The position numbers and the translations under genes were made by a program. DNA of 64,000 nt, from positions 29,952,025-30,016,024 of the forward strand of contig NC_054543.1 in the NCBI RefSeq assembly GCF_017654505.1, in the 5' to 3' direction. Below are positions 1 to 13,416 of this stretch, one piece after another; within the stretch, counting starts at the first letter, position 1, and each line of letters begins with the position of its first letter. The stretch is from Polyodon spathula. Taxonomy: Eukaryota > Chordata > Actinopteri > Acipenseriformes > Polyodontidae. A model generated the notes under the pieces. The model did no database searches. It was given only the letters and a program-made list of their open reading frames with translations, and had not been told where the DNA came from.

Positions 1-1192
1 TTAAACCCTGAATGGAGTGTTGACTCAGTATCAGTCTGAGGAGATTGTTGTGTTGGCTGGGGATTTCAACTGCACTGAAAATAAGCAATTAGATAGGAAC
101 AGCTCAGAGCCTCACCCCAGCTCAGTCAGGGAGCTACGTGTTGTGTTGACACTACATGAACTGGTGGATACTAGCAGGAATCTGCACCCTAATGACAGAC
201 ATTTTGGCAAAGATGGAGGGGGCGAAAACTTTCTCTTCATTAAAGCAGTGGTGGGATGTGGCAAAAGTGCAGGTGAAGTTGCTTTGTCAACAGTACACTG
301 ACCATGCTACACAGAGTACTGCTATAGTCATGAGAGAGCTGGAGGAGGACATCACAGAGCACAGAGCTCTGCAGCCTGGCTATGATAACAAGCAGTTTGA
401 AGGCTTGAAAACCAAAAAAAACCCCAAATGATCTGTTGGATGCACTGGTACAGGGGGCACTGGTGCGCTCCAGGTTTCAAAATCTTTCATAGGTGGATGC
501 CTCAAGTCAATATTTTTTGGGGTTGGAGAAAAAGGCAGCTGATTCATTGTTTAAAGACCTTGACTGGGCAGGAGATGAGGAAGCCTGAGCTGTTCCGGAG
601 GCACGCTGTAGCTTTCTACATGGATTTGTACATGGCGGAGGCTGGAGAGGAGTCCCAAGAGGCCTGGCAGTTCCTTGAGAGTCTGGCCCAGGTTCCTGGA
701 GAGGATAAGGGGAACATCAAGGAAGGATTAACTTTTCAAGAACTCAGTGAGCCCTTAGCAGGTCTCAATAATGATAAAGCACCAGGTATTGATGAACTGC
801 CAGTTGAGTTCTTCAAAGTGCTTTAGTCTTATGTGGGAAGAGACCTTTTTGAAGCCTTCAGGGAACGTATACAGCAAAAAGAGCTGCCTTTAAGCTGCAG
901 GGACACAGTGTTAACTTTGTTACTAAAAAAAGGAGATCTATGTAATTTGAAGAACTGGCGTCCTATAAGCCTATTTTGCTCCAAATCCTGTCTAAGGCAT
1001 TGGCAAACCACCTGAGAACTGTTATGGACCGTATTGTGCAACCTAATCAATCATATTGTATACCCAACAGATCTATCTTGAGAGTGTGTCATCTGCTTGT
1101 TAATTGGGCTAAAAGCAGCATGTTTTTGATGGGTGATTGGGAGGGATTGTACCAGACCGTCCAATTTACCGGGGGAGCTGCTGTGGAACAAG
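1..1192 (+). mobile_element. Tx1-clade LINE, ORF2 endonuclease to RT, first part (decayed copy A)
   Basis: Remnant of a non-LTR retrotransposon of the Tx1 group (L1 superfamily). The piece opens inside the AP-like endonuclease, with a GDFNCT motif near 59-76, and then jumps by an internal deletion near 215 to the linker that precedes the reverse transcriptase (a QWWDVAKVQ-like stretch near 244). The RT N-terminal region follows in shifted frames: NNDKAPGIDELPVEFFKV near 768-822, LKNWRPISL near 948-972 and ILSKALANHLRTVMDRIVQPNQS near 981-1052. A second deletion near 1085-1100 removes the catalytic RT core, so no YADD box is present. Stop codons and frameshifts make it a pseudogene. The start lies off the window. 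The sequence is interrupted at about 1193 by another LINE and resumes at 1691. Confidence 0.85.
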
Positions 1193-1690
1193 AGTGTGTT
1201 CAGTTCTGGTCACCTCGCTATAAAAAAGATATTGCTGCTCTAGAAAGAGTGCAAAGAAGAGCGACCAGAATTATTCCGGGCTTAAAAGGCATGTCATATG
1301 CAGACAGGCTAAAAGAATTGAATCTGTTCAGTCTTGAACAAAGAAGACTACGTGGCGACCTAATTCAAGCATTCAAAATTCTAAAAGGTATTGACAGTGT
1401 CGACCCAAGGGACTTTTTCAGCCTGAAAAAAGAAACAAGGACCAGGGGTCACAAATGGAGTTTAGAAAAAGGGGCATTCAGAACAGAAAATAGGAGACAC
1501 TTTTTTACACAGAGAATTGTGAGGGTCTGGAATCAACTCCCCAGTAATGTTGTTGAAGCTGACACCCTGGAATCCTTCAAGAAGCTGCTTGATGAGATTT
1601 TGGGATCAATAAGCTACTAACAACCAAACGAGCAAGATGGGCCGAATGGCCTCCTCTCGTTTGTAAACTTTCTTATGTTCTTATGTTCTT
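1193..1690 (+). mobile_element. CR1/Rex-like LINE, 5'-truncated 3' end nested in Tx1 copy A
   Basis: Last part of ORF2 of a Jockey-superfamily LINE. It carries VQFWSPRYKKDIAALERVQ, then LKELNLFSLEQRRLRGDLIQ, then a TRGHKW and RIVRVWNQLPSNVVEADTLE tail typical of the C-terminal region of CR1/Rex-type elements. The reading frame is open to the stop at 1618-1620. A short 3' UTR ends in repeats of TTATGTTC, the family's tail. The 5' truncation is the usual product of incomplete target-primed reverse transcription. A GAGTGT sequence occurs on both sides (near 1192 and near 1694), a likely target-site duplication. The same family is seen at 6983-7366, 8620-8660 (minus) and 27595-28719. The exact clade within CR1/Rex1/L2 is uncertain. 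Confidence 0.85.
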
Positions 1691-2909
1691 AAGAGAGTGT
1701 TTCGGCATCTCAGAGTGTTCCTGGGAGGAGAGGGTACAGCACTAGAGAACTGGGAGGGAGTGTCATATCATGTGAAGGGGAGATTGCAGAGTTCGAGGTG
1801 GCTTTTGTTAAAGCTCTCCTATAGAGATAGTGTTTTAATAATTAATAATCTGGTTGCTTCAATGCTTTGGCATAGGTTAAGCTGCGTGGACCCCCCACTA
1901 TCTTTTTTAAAGAAAATCCAAAGAATGCGGCTAGATTTGTTTTGGGATGGGCTGCACTAGGTGAAGAAAAGTGTGCTCTACTTACCGTTGGAGGAAGGGG
2001 GACAAGGTCTGATTGATCTTACTAATAAGATGGTTGCTTTTACACTGCAGACTCTACAGTGGTTATTGTACGCTCCTGGCCCTCTACCATGGAGGGATAT
2101 TGCTTTTGCTTTCCTTCACAGGGTGAGAGAGCTGAATTTTGACAGACATATGTTGTTAATGAACACCAGCAAGCTGGCCTTGTCCTCTTTATCTGCGTTT
2201 TATCGTGGGATGCTGCTTACCTGGCACTATGGCAGTGAGGAAGAACTCTGAGTCGGTAAGGCTGTATTGGCATCTAGAGGAGCCTTTAATTCACAATCCT
2301 ACACTAACATTTAGAGTATAATATATATATTTTTTTATATCTTTGTTGGTTAACATGGGGGTTACTAAGATTAGGTATTTAATAGATATAGAAAAAAGAG
2401 AGTGGAAGAATGCTGATTCTCTGGCCTCTGAGTTTGGGGTCAGATCAGTGCAGTTCATCAGCTTGTTTTTAATGCAGCTGTGAGTGGTGTTAGCAGTGTC
2501 CCCCAGACAGCAGCCATTGTTTGGGCTTTTGGTAGATATGTTTAGGGGTCTTGAGATACTGTTTTGTGAAACTCTGTTAATTCTTACTTCAGAAGGGCAA
2601 AGAATAAGTGCCAATTGGCAAACTTTTTAGTGTGTCAAGTCAAACTAGCAATCATTAAAAGCAGAAAAAATAAAGTAACTGATGTTTTAACAGGGGATGT
2701 GATTGCTGTATTTATAGTGATCGTGGCATCCAGACTCAAGATGGAGCTTGCTTATTATAAACTTACTCATCAGATTGAAGTGTTCCAGGAGGTGTGGGGA
2801 ATAGAAGAGGTGGTGTGTTCTGTGGTGGGGGGTAGATAAAGATGGAATGGTAGATATACATTTTTCAGTCTTGTTTTTTGAAAGGCTTGTATTGTCTATG
2901 TCTGTTTAT
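1691..2909 (+). mobile_element. Tx1-clade LINE, ORF2 C-terminal part (copy A continued)
   Basis: Continuation of the Tx1 element after the nested LINE. It reads LRVFLGGEG and ENWEGV near 1703-1757, then LSYRDSVLIINNLVASMLWHR near 1817-1879, KIQRMRLDLFWDGLH near 1914-1958, and SVLYLPLEEGGQGLIDL near 1967-2017, which are conserved C-terminal blocks of Tx1 ORF2. Weaker matches run to about 2838 (an AYYKL...FQEVWGIEEVVCSV stretch near 2752-2826). Frames are broken by stops, for example at 1958-1960. The 3' edge is set by the start of Tc1 homology near 2910. Confidence 0.82.
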
Positions 2910-5314
<2,405 letters not shown>

Positions 5315-6455
5315 CACTAGAACCGGCATGCGGGTCATTGTGACCCATTTTGCACTTAAAATGTTAATTACTCTTCCGTTGCAAGTCGTATGTGTATGAC
5401 CGTTTTTTGACTTTTCCTACATATATGAATTAAATATCCTTACGGTGTTTGATAGCCAGAAAAAAAAAATTATACGTTTATAACAGTTCTACCTAGAACC
5501 GACACGAGGGTCAATGTGACCCATGCATTACAATACAAGTTTTTTTTTTTTTTTTAATATAACATAAGATATTCTATTATTTTTGTAAATGCAGAAAACA
5601 AGACACACCCCCTCCTCCTGGCACATGTGTTTTTTTTTCAAGCCTTTGTTTGTAGACTGACTATGAGACAGAGATTGCTGTGATTATGGACTTACCAAGA
5701 TACAAACTCAGTGGAAGCCTAGTTGCTTATTTTTCAATGTACCTGGGAGACAGCAATCTTTCGTTTTGTTCCACAAATGCAACTGGGAAAATATCAAAAG
5801 GAAATATTTAATCTTAAAAATAGTCATTTTGATTGGAATATGACAAGCTGCACTCAGATTCTTACAGCAAACTAAAATGACAGGTAGGATAACAACTTAT
5901 GTGCATAATATAAAACATATTTTATATATTCTTTTTTATATTATTTTTAGAAAAAAAAAACTTTTTTTTTTACAGCTTTGTATGTATCAGTTTACACAAT
6001 AGTGCTCATTGGAACTGCGTCTGTGTTTACAACACAATTCCTGGATTCAGGCACAGTCAGCTGGCAGACGCGTACGATCCTCCATAGAGTACAATGCAGC
6101 CCTCATACCGGAAGCAGTGTTATATTTAATTTTTATGTAGTATTAGAAACAATGATTTTGGTTTTATAGTTTTGTGTGTACTTATACCTGTTTACACCTG
6201 TACATACCCATTTCTTTTGAAATGTGTATTTTATTAGATTTTATTCACTGTTTGTAGTCGTGCTGTATATGCAGTCATAAAAATAAAGCATTTCATGTTT
6301 AATTTCCATTTAAGTACGGTGTTTCTTGCGATGCAAATGTTAGATATGATTTTCATGAATACAACTTTTCAGTTGTATCCGATAGTAGTATCATTTTCAT
6401 AACAAAGCAGTTTAAAAATGCATGGGTCAAAGTGACCCATGTGGCAGTTCTAGTG
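5315..6455. mobile_element. TTAA-flanked (piggyBac-type) non-autonomous DNA element, 1141 bp
   Basis: The element begins CACTAGAACCG at 5315 and ends GTTCTAGTG at 6455, so its ends are inverted repeats. It is flanked on both sides by TTAA (5311-5314 and 6456-6459), the signature of piggyBac-type insertion. Just inside each end is a TGACCC/GGGTCA subterminal motif (GGGTCATTGTGACCC near 5332; GGGTCAAAGTGACCC near 6424). A third copy of this end-like module, CCTAGAACCGACACGAGGGTCA followed by ATGTGACCC, sits internally at about 5492-5522. No transposase is recognisable; the 63-codon frame at 5978-6169 matches nothing I know. Excision would rejoin the Tx1 ORF1 frame at one TTAA, which supports the boundaries. 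Confidence 0.88.
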
Positions 6456-6982
6456 TTAAAAAAATAGAATAATTTTTAATGTATGTGATTTTGTTTCGTT
6501 TTCCTGTATGTTTTTCCCTTTCCATCTAATATGAGTTATTTTACAATATGATTTTTAAACACTAAAGGTTGTAGAGATAAATTGAAAAGGGCAGCTTTGT
6601 TTGAGTATCTCAGTCAGAAAAAAAATTAAAGTAACACTTATACAAGAAACACACTCTGATATTAGAAATCAGACAGACTGGGATAAAGACTGGAAGGGGG
6701 GATTATTTTTAAGCCAAGGGGTCAAACTTAAGTGCTGGAGTAGTTTTATTTTTAGAGTTTTTTAAACCTGATTGGATTAATACTACTGAAGTAGTAAAAG
6801 GAAGATTACTTAAAGTGAAAGCAAGGTTGGGGGATAATTAATTTTTGTTTATTAATATATATGCACCTAATGAAGGGAGGAAAAGAGTAAACTTTTTTTG
6901 CATGTTATATGATTGTAGTAATTGTAGGCATGTTTTTAGCAGGTGATTTTAACTGTACTGTGAAACATACAGAAGATCGCAA
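6456..6982 (+). mobile_element. Tx1-clade LINE copy B: end of ORF1 and ORF2 endonuclease
   Basis: After the nested element the Tx1 copy resumes with the last codons of ORF1, then the start of ORF2 at about 6558. The AP-like endonuclease is readable: KVTLIQETHSDI near 6631-6664 (the QETH box), a GGLFLSQG-like stretch near 6698-6721, a degraded INIYAPNEGRKRV block near 6850-6888 and LAGDFNCTV near 6935-6961. It stops abruptly at about 6982 where another LINE begins; the RT half of this Tx1 copy is absent. Several in-frame stops and shifts make it a pseudogene. Confidence 0.82.
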
Positions 6983-7366
6983 TGACAGGCTAAAAGAAGT
7001 TAATCTATTCAGTCTTGAACAAAGAAGACTACGCAGCGACCTGATTCAAGCATTCAAAATTCTAAAAGGTATTGACAATGTCGACCCAAGGGACTTTTTT
7101 GACCTGAAAAAAGAAACAAGGACCAGGGGTCACAAATAGAGATTAGACAAAGGGGCATTCAGAATAGAAAATAGGAGGCACATTTTTACAGAATTGTGAT
7201 GGTCTGGAACCAACTCCCTAGTAATGTTGTTGAAGCTGACACCCTATCCTTCAAGAAGCGGCTTGATGAGATTCTGGGATCAATAAGCTACTAACAACCA
7301 AATGAGCAAGAGGGGCCGAATGGCCTCATCTCGTTTGTAAACTTTCTTATGTTCTTATGTTCTTAA
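6983..7366 (+). mobile_element. CR1/Rex-like LINE 3' end, copy 2
   Basis: Close relative of the fragment at 1193-1690, truncated further at its 5' side. It begins at the RLKE.NLFSLEQRRLR block, continues through ILKGIDNVDPRDFF and TRGHK, and has a stop at 7137-7139 (TAG where the other copy has TGG) plus small deletions near 7195 and 7247. The 3' UTR ends in TTATGTTC repeats at about 7347-7365. It is joined directly to the Tx1 endonuclease, giving a chimeric open frame at 6909-7139 that is an insertion artefact and not a gene. Confidence 0.87.
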
Positions 7367-7891
7367 ACAATTTGTATAAAAATGAAAGCCTAGATACAGA
7401 CTTGAAACATTACCTAATAGAAAGGCTTCATCACTGTTAAAGGTGTCTCCAGTCAAAAAGGTACTCCTTCCTATCAGAATGATCAAATAAGATGGACACC
7501 CTTTGACACAAATCTGTTAAGCTTAGTAGATTATGGGATGGGATTCTACTATTATGGACAAGTTACCCTGTCACCTAAATAGACTAAAAGCCAGATAAGA
7601 TGTCTGCAAAACTAATTCTGGTAATTATTTTTGGTTAAATTCTTGATTCAGCTAGTATGCATAAAATATAATATCATTACATCCACATATAACTGCATTA
7701 GATATGATGCCATGCTATTGACTCAATGCAAAATTATTTCTTCCCTAGGTTCATTCCCATACGGAAAGAAAATATATTTTTAATGATTTATTTATTTATT
7801 TATTTTTATGAATGGGAAACATGTTAAATATATGAATAATATATTTTTGACTTTAGCACATATTTTCAACATATAAAATAAATAATGGCTC
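7367..7891. other. No gene recognised
   Basis: AT-rich sequence with a short TATT-rich tract near 7790-7806. No coding frame, RNA gene or known repeat is recognised. It does not clearly continue the Tx1 element that ends upstream. Confidence 0.5.
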
Positions 7892-8488
7892 TGTGACAGG
7901 GTGGCTTTGTGGTGACATCAGGCCAGAATGCAGGAAGCAAACACAGGCAAGTACTGCAGGGCAAAAATACACTGCGTGTGCTGTTTATTTAAACAACAAA
8001 AATAAAATAAATATTTAAACACAAATCACTGCTCACAGAGGAAAACAAATAGTCAAACAAAAAACAAGTCACGAATACAATAACACACCCCTAAGGTCCA
8101 GCTGGGCAGTAGCCCTCAGAGATCCTACAAGTTTTGATTTTGGTTTCATCTTCCTCTTGCTCTCGCTCACCTATACTTTCCTCTGTAAACCCACCCGGAG
8201 TGCAGAGAGCTGCAGGTTTTTATGCAGCTGACCATCTCCCAATTGGCAATAAATTAAACAATTAAATAGGGAGATGGCCATCTTCTGCACAAGGTTTTTT
8301 TTAATGTGGATAGGGCTTCCCATCCACGCTGCAACACCATACAAAACATACTGCTCTTCGCTGTCAAAAACAAAACAAAACAACATGGCTATGCTGTCAT
8401 ATATACAAACAATTCATCATAATAATAATAATAACAAAAACTAAAAACATTAGTAATGTGAATGGTGCTGTCCTGCTTCCCTGCTACA
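7892..8488 (-). mobile_element. Probable solo LTR
   Basis: Bounded by TGTGACAGGG at 7892 and GCTACA ending at 8488, the TG...CA ends of an LTR. Flanking pentamers GGCTC (7887-7891) and GGCTT (8489-8493) differ at one base, consistent with an aged 5-bp target-site duplication. A GGTGACATCA box near 7910 aligns with GGACGTCA in the LTR at 10539 and fixes the minus orientation. The 71-codon minus frame inside it is not a gene. Confidence 0.72.
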
Positions 8489-8619
8489 GGCTTACAGACT
8501 AGATTATATTTAAAATATATTCCAAATATGTATTTTTTATATATTTAATTGTATTGAAACATGTATTTACCGTTTTAAATTTAATATTAATCATTATATT
8601 TATATATTTACAAGGCATT

Positions 8620-8660
8620 AGAACATAAGAAAGGTTACAAACGAGAGGAGGCCATTCAAC
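8620..8660 (-). mobile_element. CR1/Rex-like LINE 3' terminal scrap
   Basis: Reverse complement of the family's 3' end: it reads GTTGAATGGCCTCCTCTCG, then TTTGTAACC, then TTTCTTATGTTC on the minus strand, matching the ends at 1640-1690 and 7315-7366. Only about 40 bases remain, an extreme 5' truncation. Confidence 0.7.
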
Positions 8661-9876
8661 CGTATATGGATATTGTCATATTGGTTATTGCCGGAGAGTA
8701 AATTAGTTGCTTGCAAAGGAGGCTGAGGGTTGGGATTTGTGTGTGGAAACTGCAATTATTTGTTAATTATTGTAAATATGTGATTACTGTTTTTGTGATA
8801 ATTATTGAAGTTATTGTTTTACATGTTTATGGTTCATTTGGGAGTATTATTGTGATTTGTTATTTATCGGCAAAAAATCACTCTGAGAAATATGTGCGTC
8901 ACTGCTATTGGCAGCCGAGCTGCATTACTTCCTTTATTAAACAATAAAGGTGCCACTAAGTGCCCTGCTTGTCTACAGTAGTGTTTGTTTTTTATTATGT
9001 GCCATACACAAGTACATACTGTATATTAAAAGTAATCTTTCAAATGTATACGTAAAACATTTTTCTCATATGAATTTCATATTTCTCAATATATTTGCTT
9101 AAACATATAAAACATATATTTACCATCTATCTAAAATTTTTACAAAAGGGGCCAATTTTGGTGTATTAAAATGCATAAAATATCTTGTCACATATCAGTC
9201 ACATTCTTTTTCACAAACATGGTTTGACAGCCTTGACTGGTAAAACGTGTTCTGAATGTAAATGAGCAGACTTCATTTAGAATAATAAAATATGTTGTAT
9301 TGCATGTTGAGTATAGCATTGTTTTAATTCCCTTACTGTAATATTGTGTTAATATTGTGTTAATTGCCTTACTGTAAGATCTAATCTCGGATTAAACCCG
9401 ACAAACAAATGCACCTCCCAGTACATAACAGTGTCTTAGTGATTAGCTCTCATGGCTAAGGAAAGGTCATGTTATGTGTCAGTTTACGGCATTAAAATCT
9501 CAGCACCCCGGATTAAAGGAAAAAAAATTGAGCGCCATTATATCAGCCAATGCAGTTCATTGCAATTGACTGGTACTCAATTGGACAGAGGAGGTAAAAT
9601 GAGGGAAAGGCAGCTTTTCTTCTTGTGAAATGAACACATTGTTAACAGATATCCCACCGCATATCCCAAGTATAAATAGAGACAAACAAAAGAACACTCT
9701 GGTCAACAAAAAGGGTAAAATAGTGTTACAAATTATAGGGTTAGAGGACAGTGAATGTCTGTATATGTGGGTAATATCGGCACGCACAGAACGGAGTGGA
9801 CCAAGGCTGAGAGCAGAGGTCTGTTTACGAGTAGCGAGTGCTGATGTAACCCACACAGACACTTGCAGTCCTATAA

Positions 9877-9878
<2 letters not shown>
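8661..9878. other. No gene recognised
   Basis: AT-rich sequence. Short open frames on both strands (for example around 9557-9974) overlap each other and a TA array and show no known motif. A short tandem copy of an AATATTGTGTT unit lies near 9342-9362. Confidence 0.5.

Positions 9879-9912
<34 letters not shown>
9879..9912. repeat. (TA)n microsatellite
   Basis: Simple TA array. No other structure seen around it. Confidence 0.9.
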
Positions 9913-9916
<4 letters not shown>

Positions 9917-10538
9917 AATATTATATAGCTTTAATAATCATATACAAGTTAAAAATAGAGATATTTGCTTTTAAATCATTACCAACCTTTGTTGGTAACA
10001 TTGTCAATTTTACAGAAAAAAGAGAAAAGGTTGATAAATGGACTTTACACTTGAATGGATTTTGAAAAGGTGCCTAATTTTTCTAGAGCAGGTGACGTCA
10101 ACTGTGCAGTACAACTATGCCGTACTTACAGTACATGATCAATAATTGTACTGAGATACTGCACAGTATGTCCTTAAGCATGAATTTTGACCTCAAGCTT
10201 AGATTTTATCAGCTGATAAGATAGTGCCACTGTACGTCAAAAACATCTTTAACAGACTACGTACTTAGTAGCTTATTCCACTCAACACTGCTTAATTTCA
10301 GAGCTTGCTCGCATATAAACTAATACTGTTACAGCTTCTGTAAATCAATCATTTCTCTCCAGATACTGGCACAAGCTACATGCTCATTCTGCCTTGTAAA
10401 TCAATAAAATATCTGTTTAACAAGTCAGCTGCATTTCTCTTGAGTTTATTTTTATTTTTTTAATTTGATTAAATGTTTTTTTTTTTTTTTTTTTTTTTTT
10501 AATTGGAGTACAATAAACACAGTACAGCAATGTAACCC
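9913..10538. other. No gene recognised; poly-T tract
   Basis: AT-rich DNA with a run of about 25 T at 10475-10500, possibly the inverted poly-A tail of a retroposed sequence, though no matching body was recognised. The AACCC target-site duplication of the next LTR is at 10534-10538. Confidence 0.5.
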
Positions 10539-11116
10539 TGTCACAAAGACGGCTGTAGTGGGGACGTCAGACCAGAAGAAACACACAGTACAGAGAAGAA
10601 ATGATAAATGGATGCGCTGCTGCGCAGTTTATTATTACAAAATAAAACAGGACAAAAACAGGACATGGCACTGGCAGCTAAAACAAAAAGACAAATAAAA
10701 CGGACTACAGACAACACACGTTGAGCTTCTATTTTTAACGATTACTATTATTCTTATTACCAGTATTACCTCCGTCTCCTATCCCGTTCTCCACTCACCG
10801 AACACACAACCCCGAGTATGTGAAACCATGCTGCTTTTATGCAGCAGTACCATGACCCGATTGCTAATCAATCATTCAATTGGAGTCGCGGTACAACTGC
10901 ATGTGAATTAATAAAGTGCAATTCCACGTGCTCACATATTTTTACGTTTTACTTGTATGTGAAGTGCTGTGCAATCCTCGTGCCTAAACACAAATATACA
11001 TTTTAAACACTCGTGTTACACAGACCCGTTTATATCCTGTGTACCAATGACTACACACCAACATTAAAACACAACACCTAACACAAAATATACACAGGAG
11101 CAGGCACTTTGCCACA
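10539..11116 (-). mobile_element. Solo LTR with exact 5-bp target-site duplication
   Basis: Begins TGTCACAAAG (10539) and ends TTTGCCACA (11116), so TG...CA ends. It is flanked by AACCC at 10534-10538 and 11117-11121, a perfect 5-bp target-site duplication. On the minus strand the 578-bp unit contains a TATA-like GCATAAAAGCAGC region (about 10835-10847) and a conserved GGTCTGACGTCC box near 10561-10572. It is the same family as 40596-41189 (opposite orientation), with high similarity across the middle (for example the ATGATTGATTAGCAATC region). No internal coding region is present, so it is the product of LTR-LTR recombination. Confidence 0.9.
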
Positions 11117-11121
11117 AACCC

Positions 11122-12715
11122 ATACAATATTCCCCAGGTATTTCAATTTTTTACCCTCCCTCCCTATCTGCCCTCTCCTTCCTTCCCTCCTCACCCACCC
11201 TCTCTCTTCCTCTCTGCCTGTTCTCTCCCTCACTCTCTAAGGTGGCTATACTTCCTCTGTCTCAGGTCTCAGCTAGTGTGAATTCCGGAGCTAATTCAGA
11301 CCGAGTCTAACAAAGATTTATCAAGGACAGGAGCATCCCACCAAGCCTGCAACAACCCCTCTAAGGCACCATGGATCCGAGTGGTAGAGAGTTCCAGGTA
11401 AATAATTTCTAAGAGTGTAAGGATCCACTGGTGCCGAGGAAGGGAGTGGGGAGGCTGCCAGAGCATCACTATCAACTTTTTTGCTGCAGTAAGGCCAGCT
11501 AGCCAAATTCATTTCTGGGATGTCAGACCAAGTGATGACTCATCATGTAGTATTAACAATAAAAAAAGTGCAAGGAATATCTTTCTTTAGAATTATGAAC
11601 AAGGCTGAAGACACTTGCTTCCAGAGTTTAGCTACCATCGAGCGGTCCCATACCATGTGCATGAAGGTACCCAGGGCACCCCTGATAGTACAGATAGCCA
11701 ATGGTCTGTATGAAGTTTAAAAAAAATGAGAGTATAAAGAAGTAACCAACCCCTTTGTGTCTGGTATTTTATGAAGTGGATGTGATGGTAGTATTGTCCC
11801 CCAGGGAACCCCATAGGCATGCATAGTTGAGCGGAGCCGAAGGTAAAAAAAAAGGGGGAATGTTGTGTATCTGTTGTAGGTCCTGGAACATTCGAAGATA
11901 GCTGGCCTCAGAAATATCAGCAAGGGTGTGTCCTCCCCCACTCCACAAAAGAGGAAAAGAGAAGGGTCAACTCCTCAATAGGAGCGCAAAGTTAAGGAAT
12001 ATAGGCGTATGAGAGTGCCATAAAGGAGATAAAGGGAGCATAGAGCTGAAAAAGTGAACCCGCAGGAGCACATTCATTTTAATTATAGCGATGCGGGCCT
12101 GGAATGAATTAATGAAGTGTGACCAGTCGTCCAGATCGGATTTTACCTGAGAGACAACTTTGTTGAAATTAGCAGATATGGAGAAAGTAGAGGAGTATAT
12201 GGAGTGCAGAAAGAGGTAAATATCAGCGGCAAGATATTTTAAGTGTCTGACTGCCGGAATATCTGAGGGAAGGGTATCCTCGTCAGATGTGGAGTTTAGG
12301 TGCATGAAAGCCGATTTAAGTCAATTAATTTTATATCCCGAGATTTAACTAAAATTGTTAAAGATATTTAGAAGGTGAGAGGGGAATGTTTTCAATAAAT
12401 AATAATACATCTGCATTTAAAGAGCATGATGTTGAGTAGAATTAATATTGATAGGGGTAGAAAAAGCTGAATGACAGACAGCTTTGATGAGTGGGTCTAG
12501 TGATAATACAAATAATAAAGGAAAGAGGGAGCAGCCCTGGTATGTGCCCCTAAAACAGCAAACTGAGGGGAGCATTTGTTCCCTATTAACACCATTGCAG
12601 AGGGTTAGAATATAGGACTTTGATCATATTAATGAAGCCTGAGCCCAGGCCAATGTGATCCAGTACTGACCAGAGATAACCCCATTCTAGTCAGTCGAAA
12701 GCTTTCTCTGCAATT
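11122..12715 (-). mobile_element. L1-like LINE, ORF2 RT and C-terminal part (pseudogene)
   Basis: Read on the minus strand, the RT opens with AEKAFD near 12695-12712 followed by LEWGYLW and [15 protein letters not shown], the RT palm region of L1-type elements. Lower down, the frame at 12305-11967 contains KYLAADIYL, SDLDDWS, and SFQARIAIIKMNVLLR, the block after the RT in L1 ORF2. Decayed C-terminal sequence continues to about 11330, ending near a pyrimidine-rich tract (11150-11240), which is purine-rich on the element's strand. The RT start and all upstream parts are missing, and stops break every frame. Confidence 0.75.
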
Positions 12716-13416
12716 TTTTGCCAGTAAAAACAGATTACAAGTATACTACTCTCCCTGTTTCATCTCCCCTGCACCCATAATCGTGATCTGGAAACTGCGG
12801 CTTAACAGAATTAATGCACCTTTAGTTTTGTTTTCAGTTGAAGAGGAAGTGAACATGTGAAAATATTTATTCGCTAATCTGGGTACATCTTATTGTTTGA
12901 GGTGGTTTTCCTGTATCATGGTGAGATCTATTTTTTTCTACGCAGGAAATCTAAGCAGACTGTACATTTAATCATGAATTTAGACCTTGCACGTTCCAGG
13001 ACAGGACAGAAAGACTAGTCATAGGAGTCAAAAACAATTTTAGTATTCAGGGACACATGAACACGATGTTGTGTAGTGCAACCAGTGATAAGAGAAGCAG
13101 ATCTGACAGAAGTATAACAATCTTGTCCTCCCCAATAGTCATGTTTATCCATCCCAGCTCAAATATTGAGGTAGCCACCTGTGTTTCTCTTGAGTTTTAT
13201 TGTTCAGTTTTAAAATACCCTTGAGTTAGATCATGAATACATAACAATGCTATTACTAGGACAAATGCAGAAATTAGTACAGTGGTTTGTATTGATGTTC
13301 AACCTGAATATAGAAATACTAAAAGCTTAAAAACTTAAATTCAGTTTCAATTTTTCAATGTCTTGAGCTCAAAAAAAGACAATATCTTTTGGTTGTTTGC
13401 ATGCTTTTTTGGTGAT
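12716..13416. other. No gene recognised
   Basis: AT-rich sequence with no recognisable coding region or repeat. The GTGAT duplication flanking the next LTR is at 13412-13416. Confidence 0.5.

Noticed and set aside
976..1620. 214-codon open frame as a possible gene
   Set aside because: It starts in Tx1 and ends in a CR1/Rex-like LINE; it is a chimera created by nested insertion.
5978..6169. 63-codon frame as a possible transposase
   Set aside because: Too short, no DDE-type motif, and located inside a non-autonomous element.
9557..9974. Overlapping 101- and 114-codon frames on both strands
   Set aside because: No motif, overlap each other on opposite strands, and one runs through a TA array.
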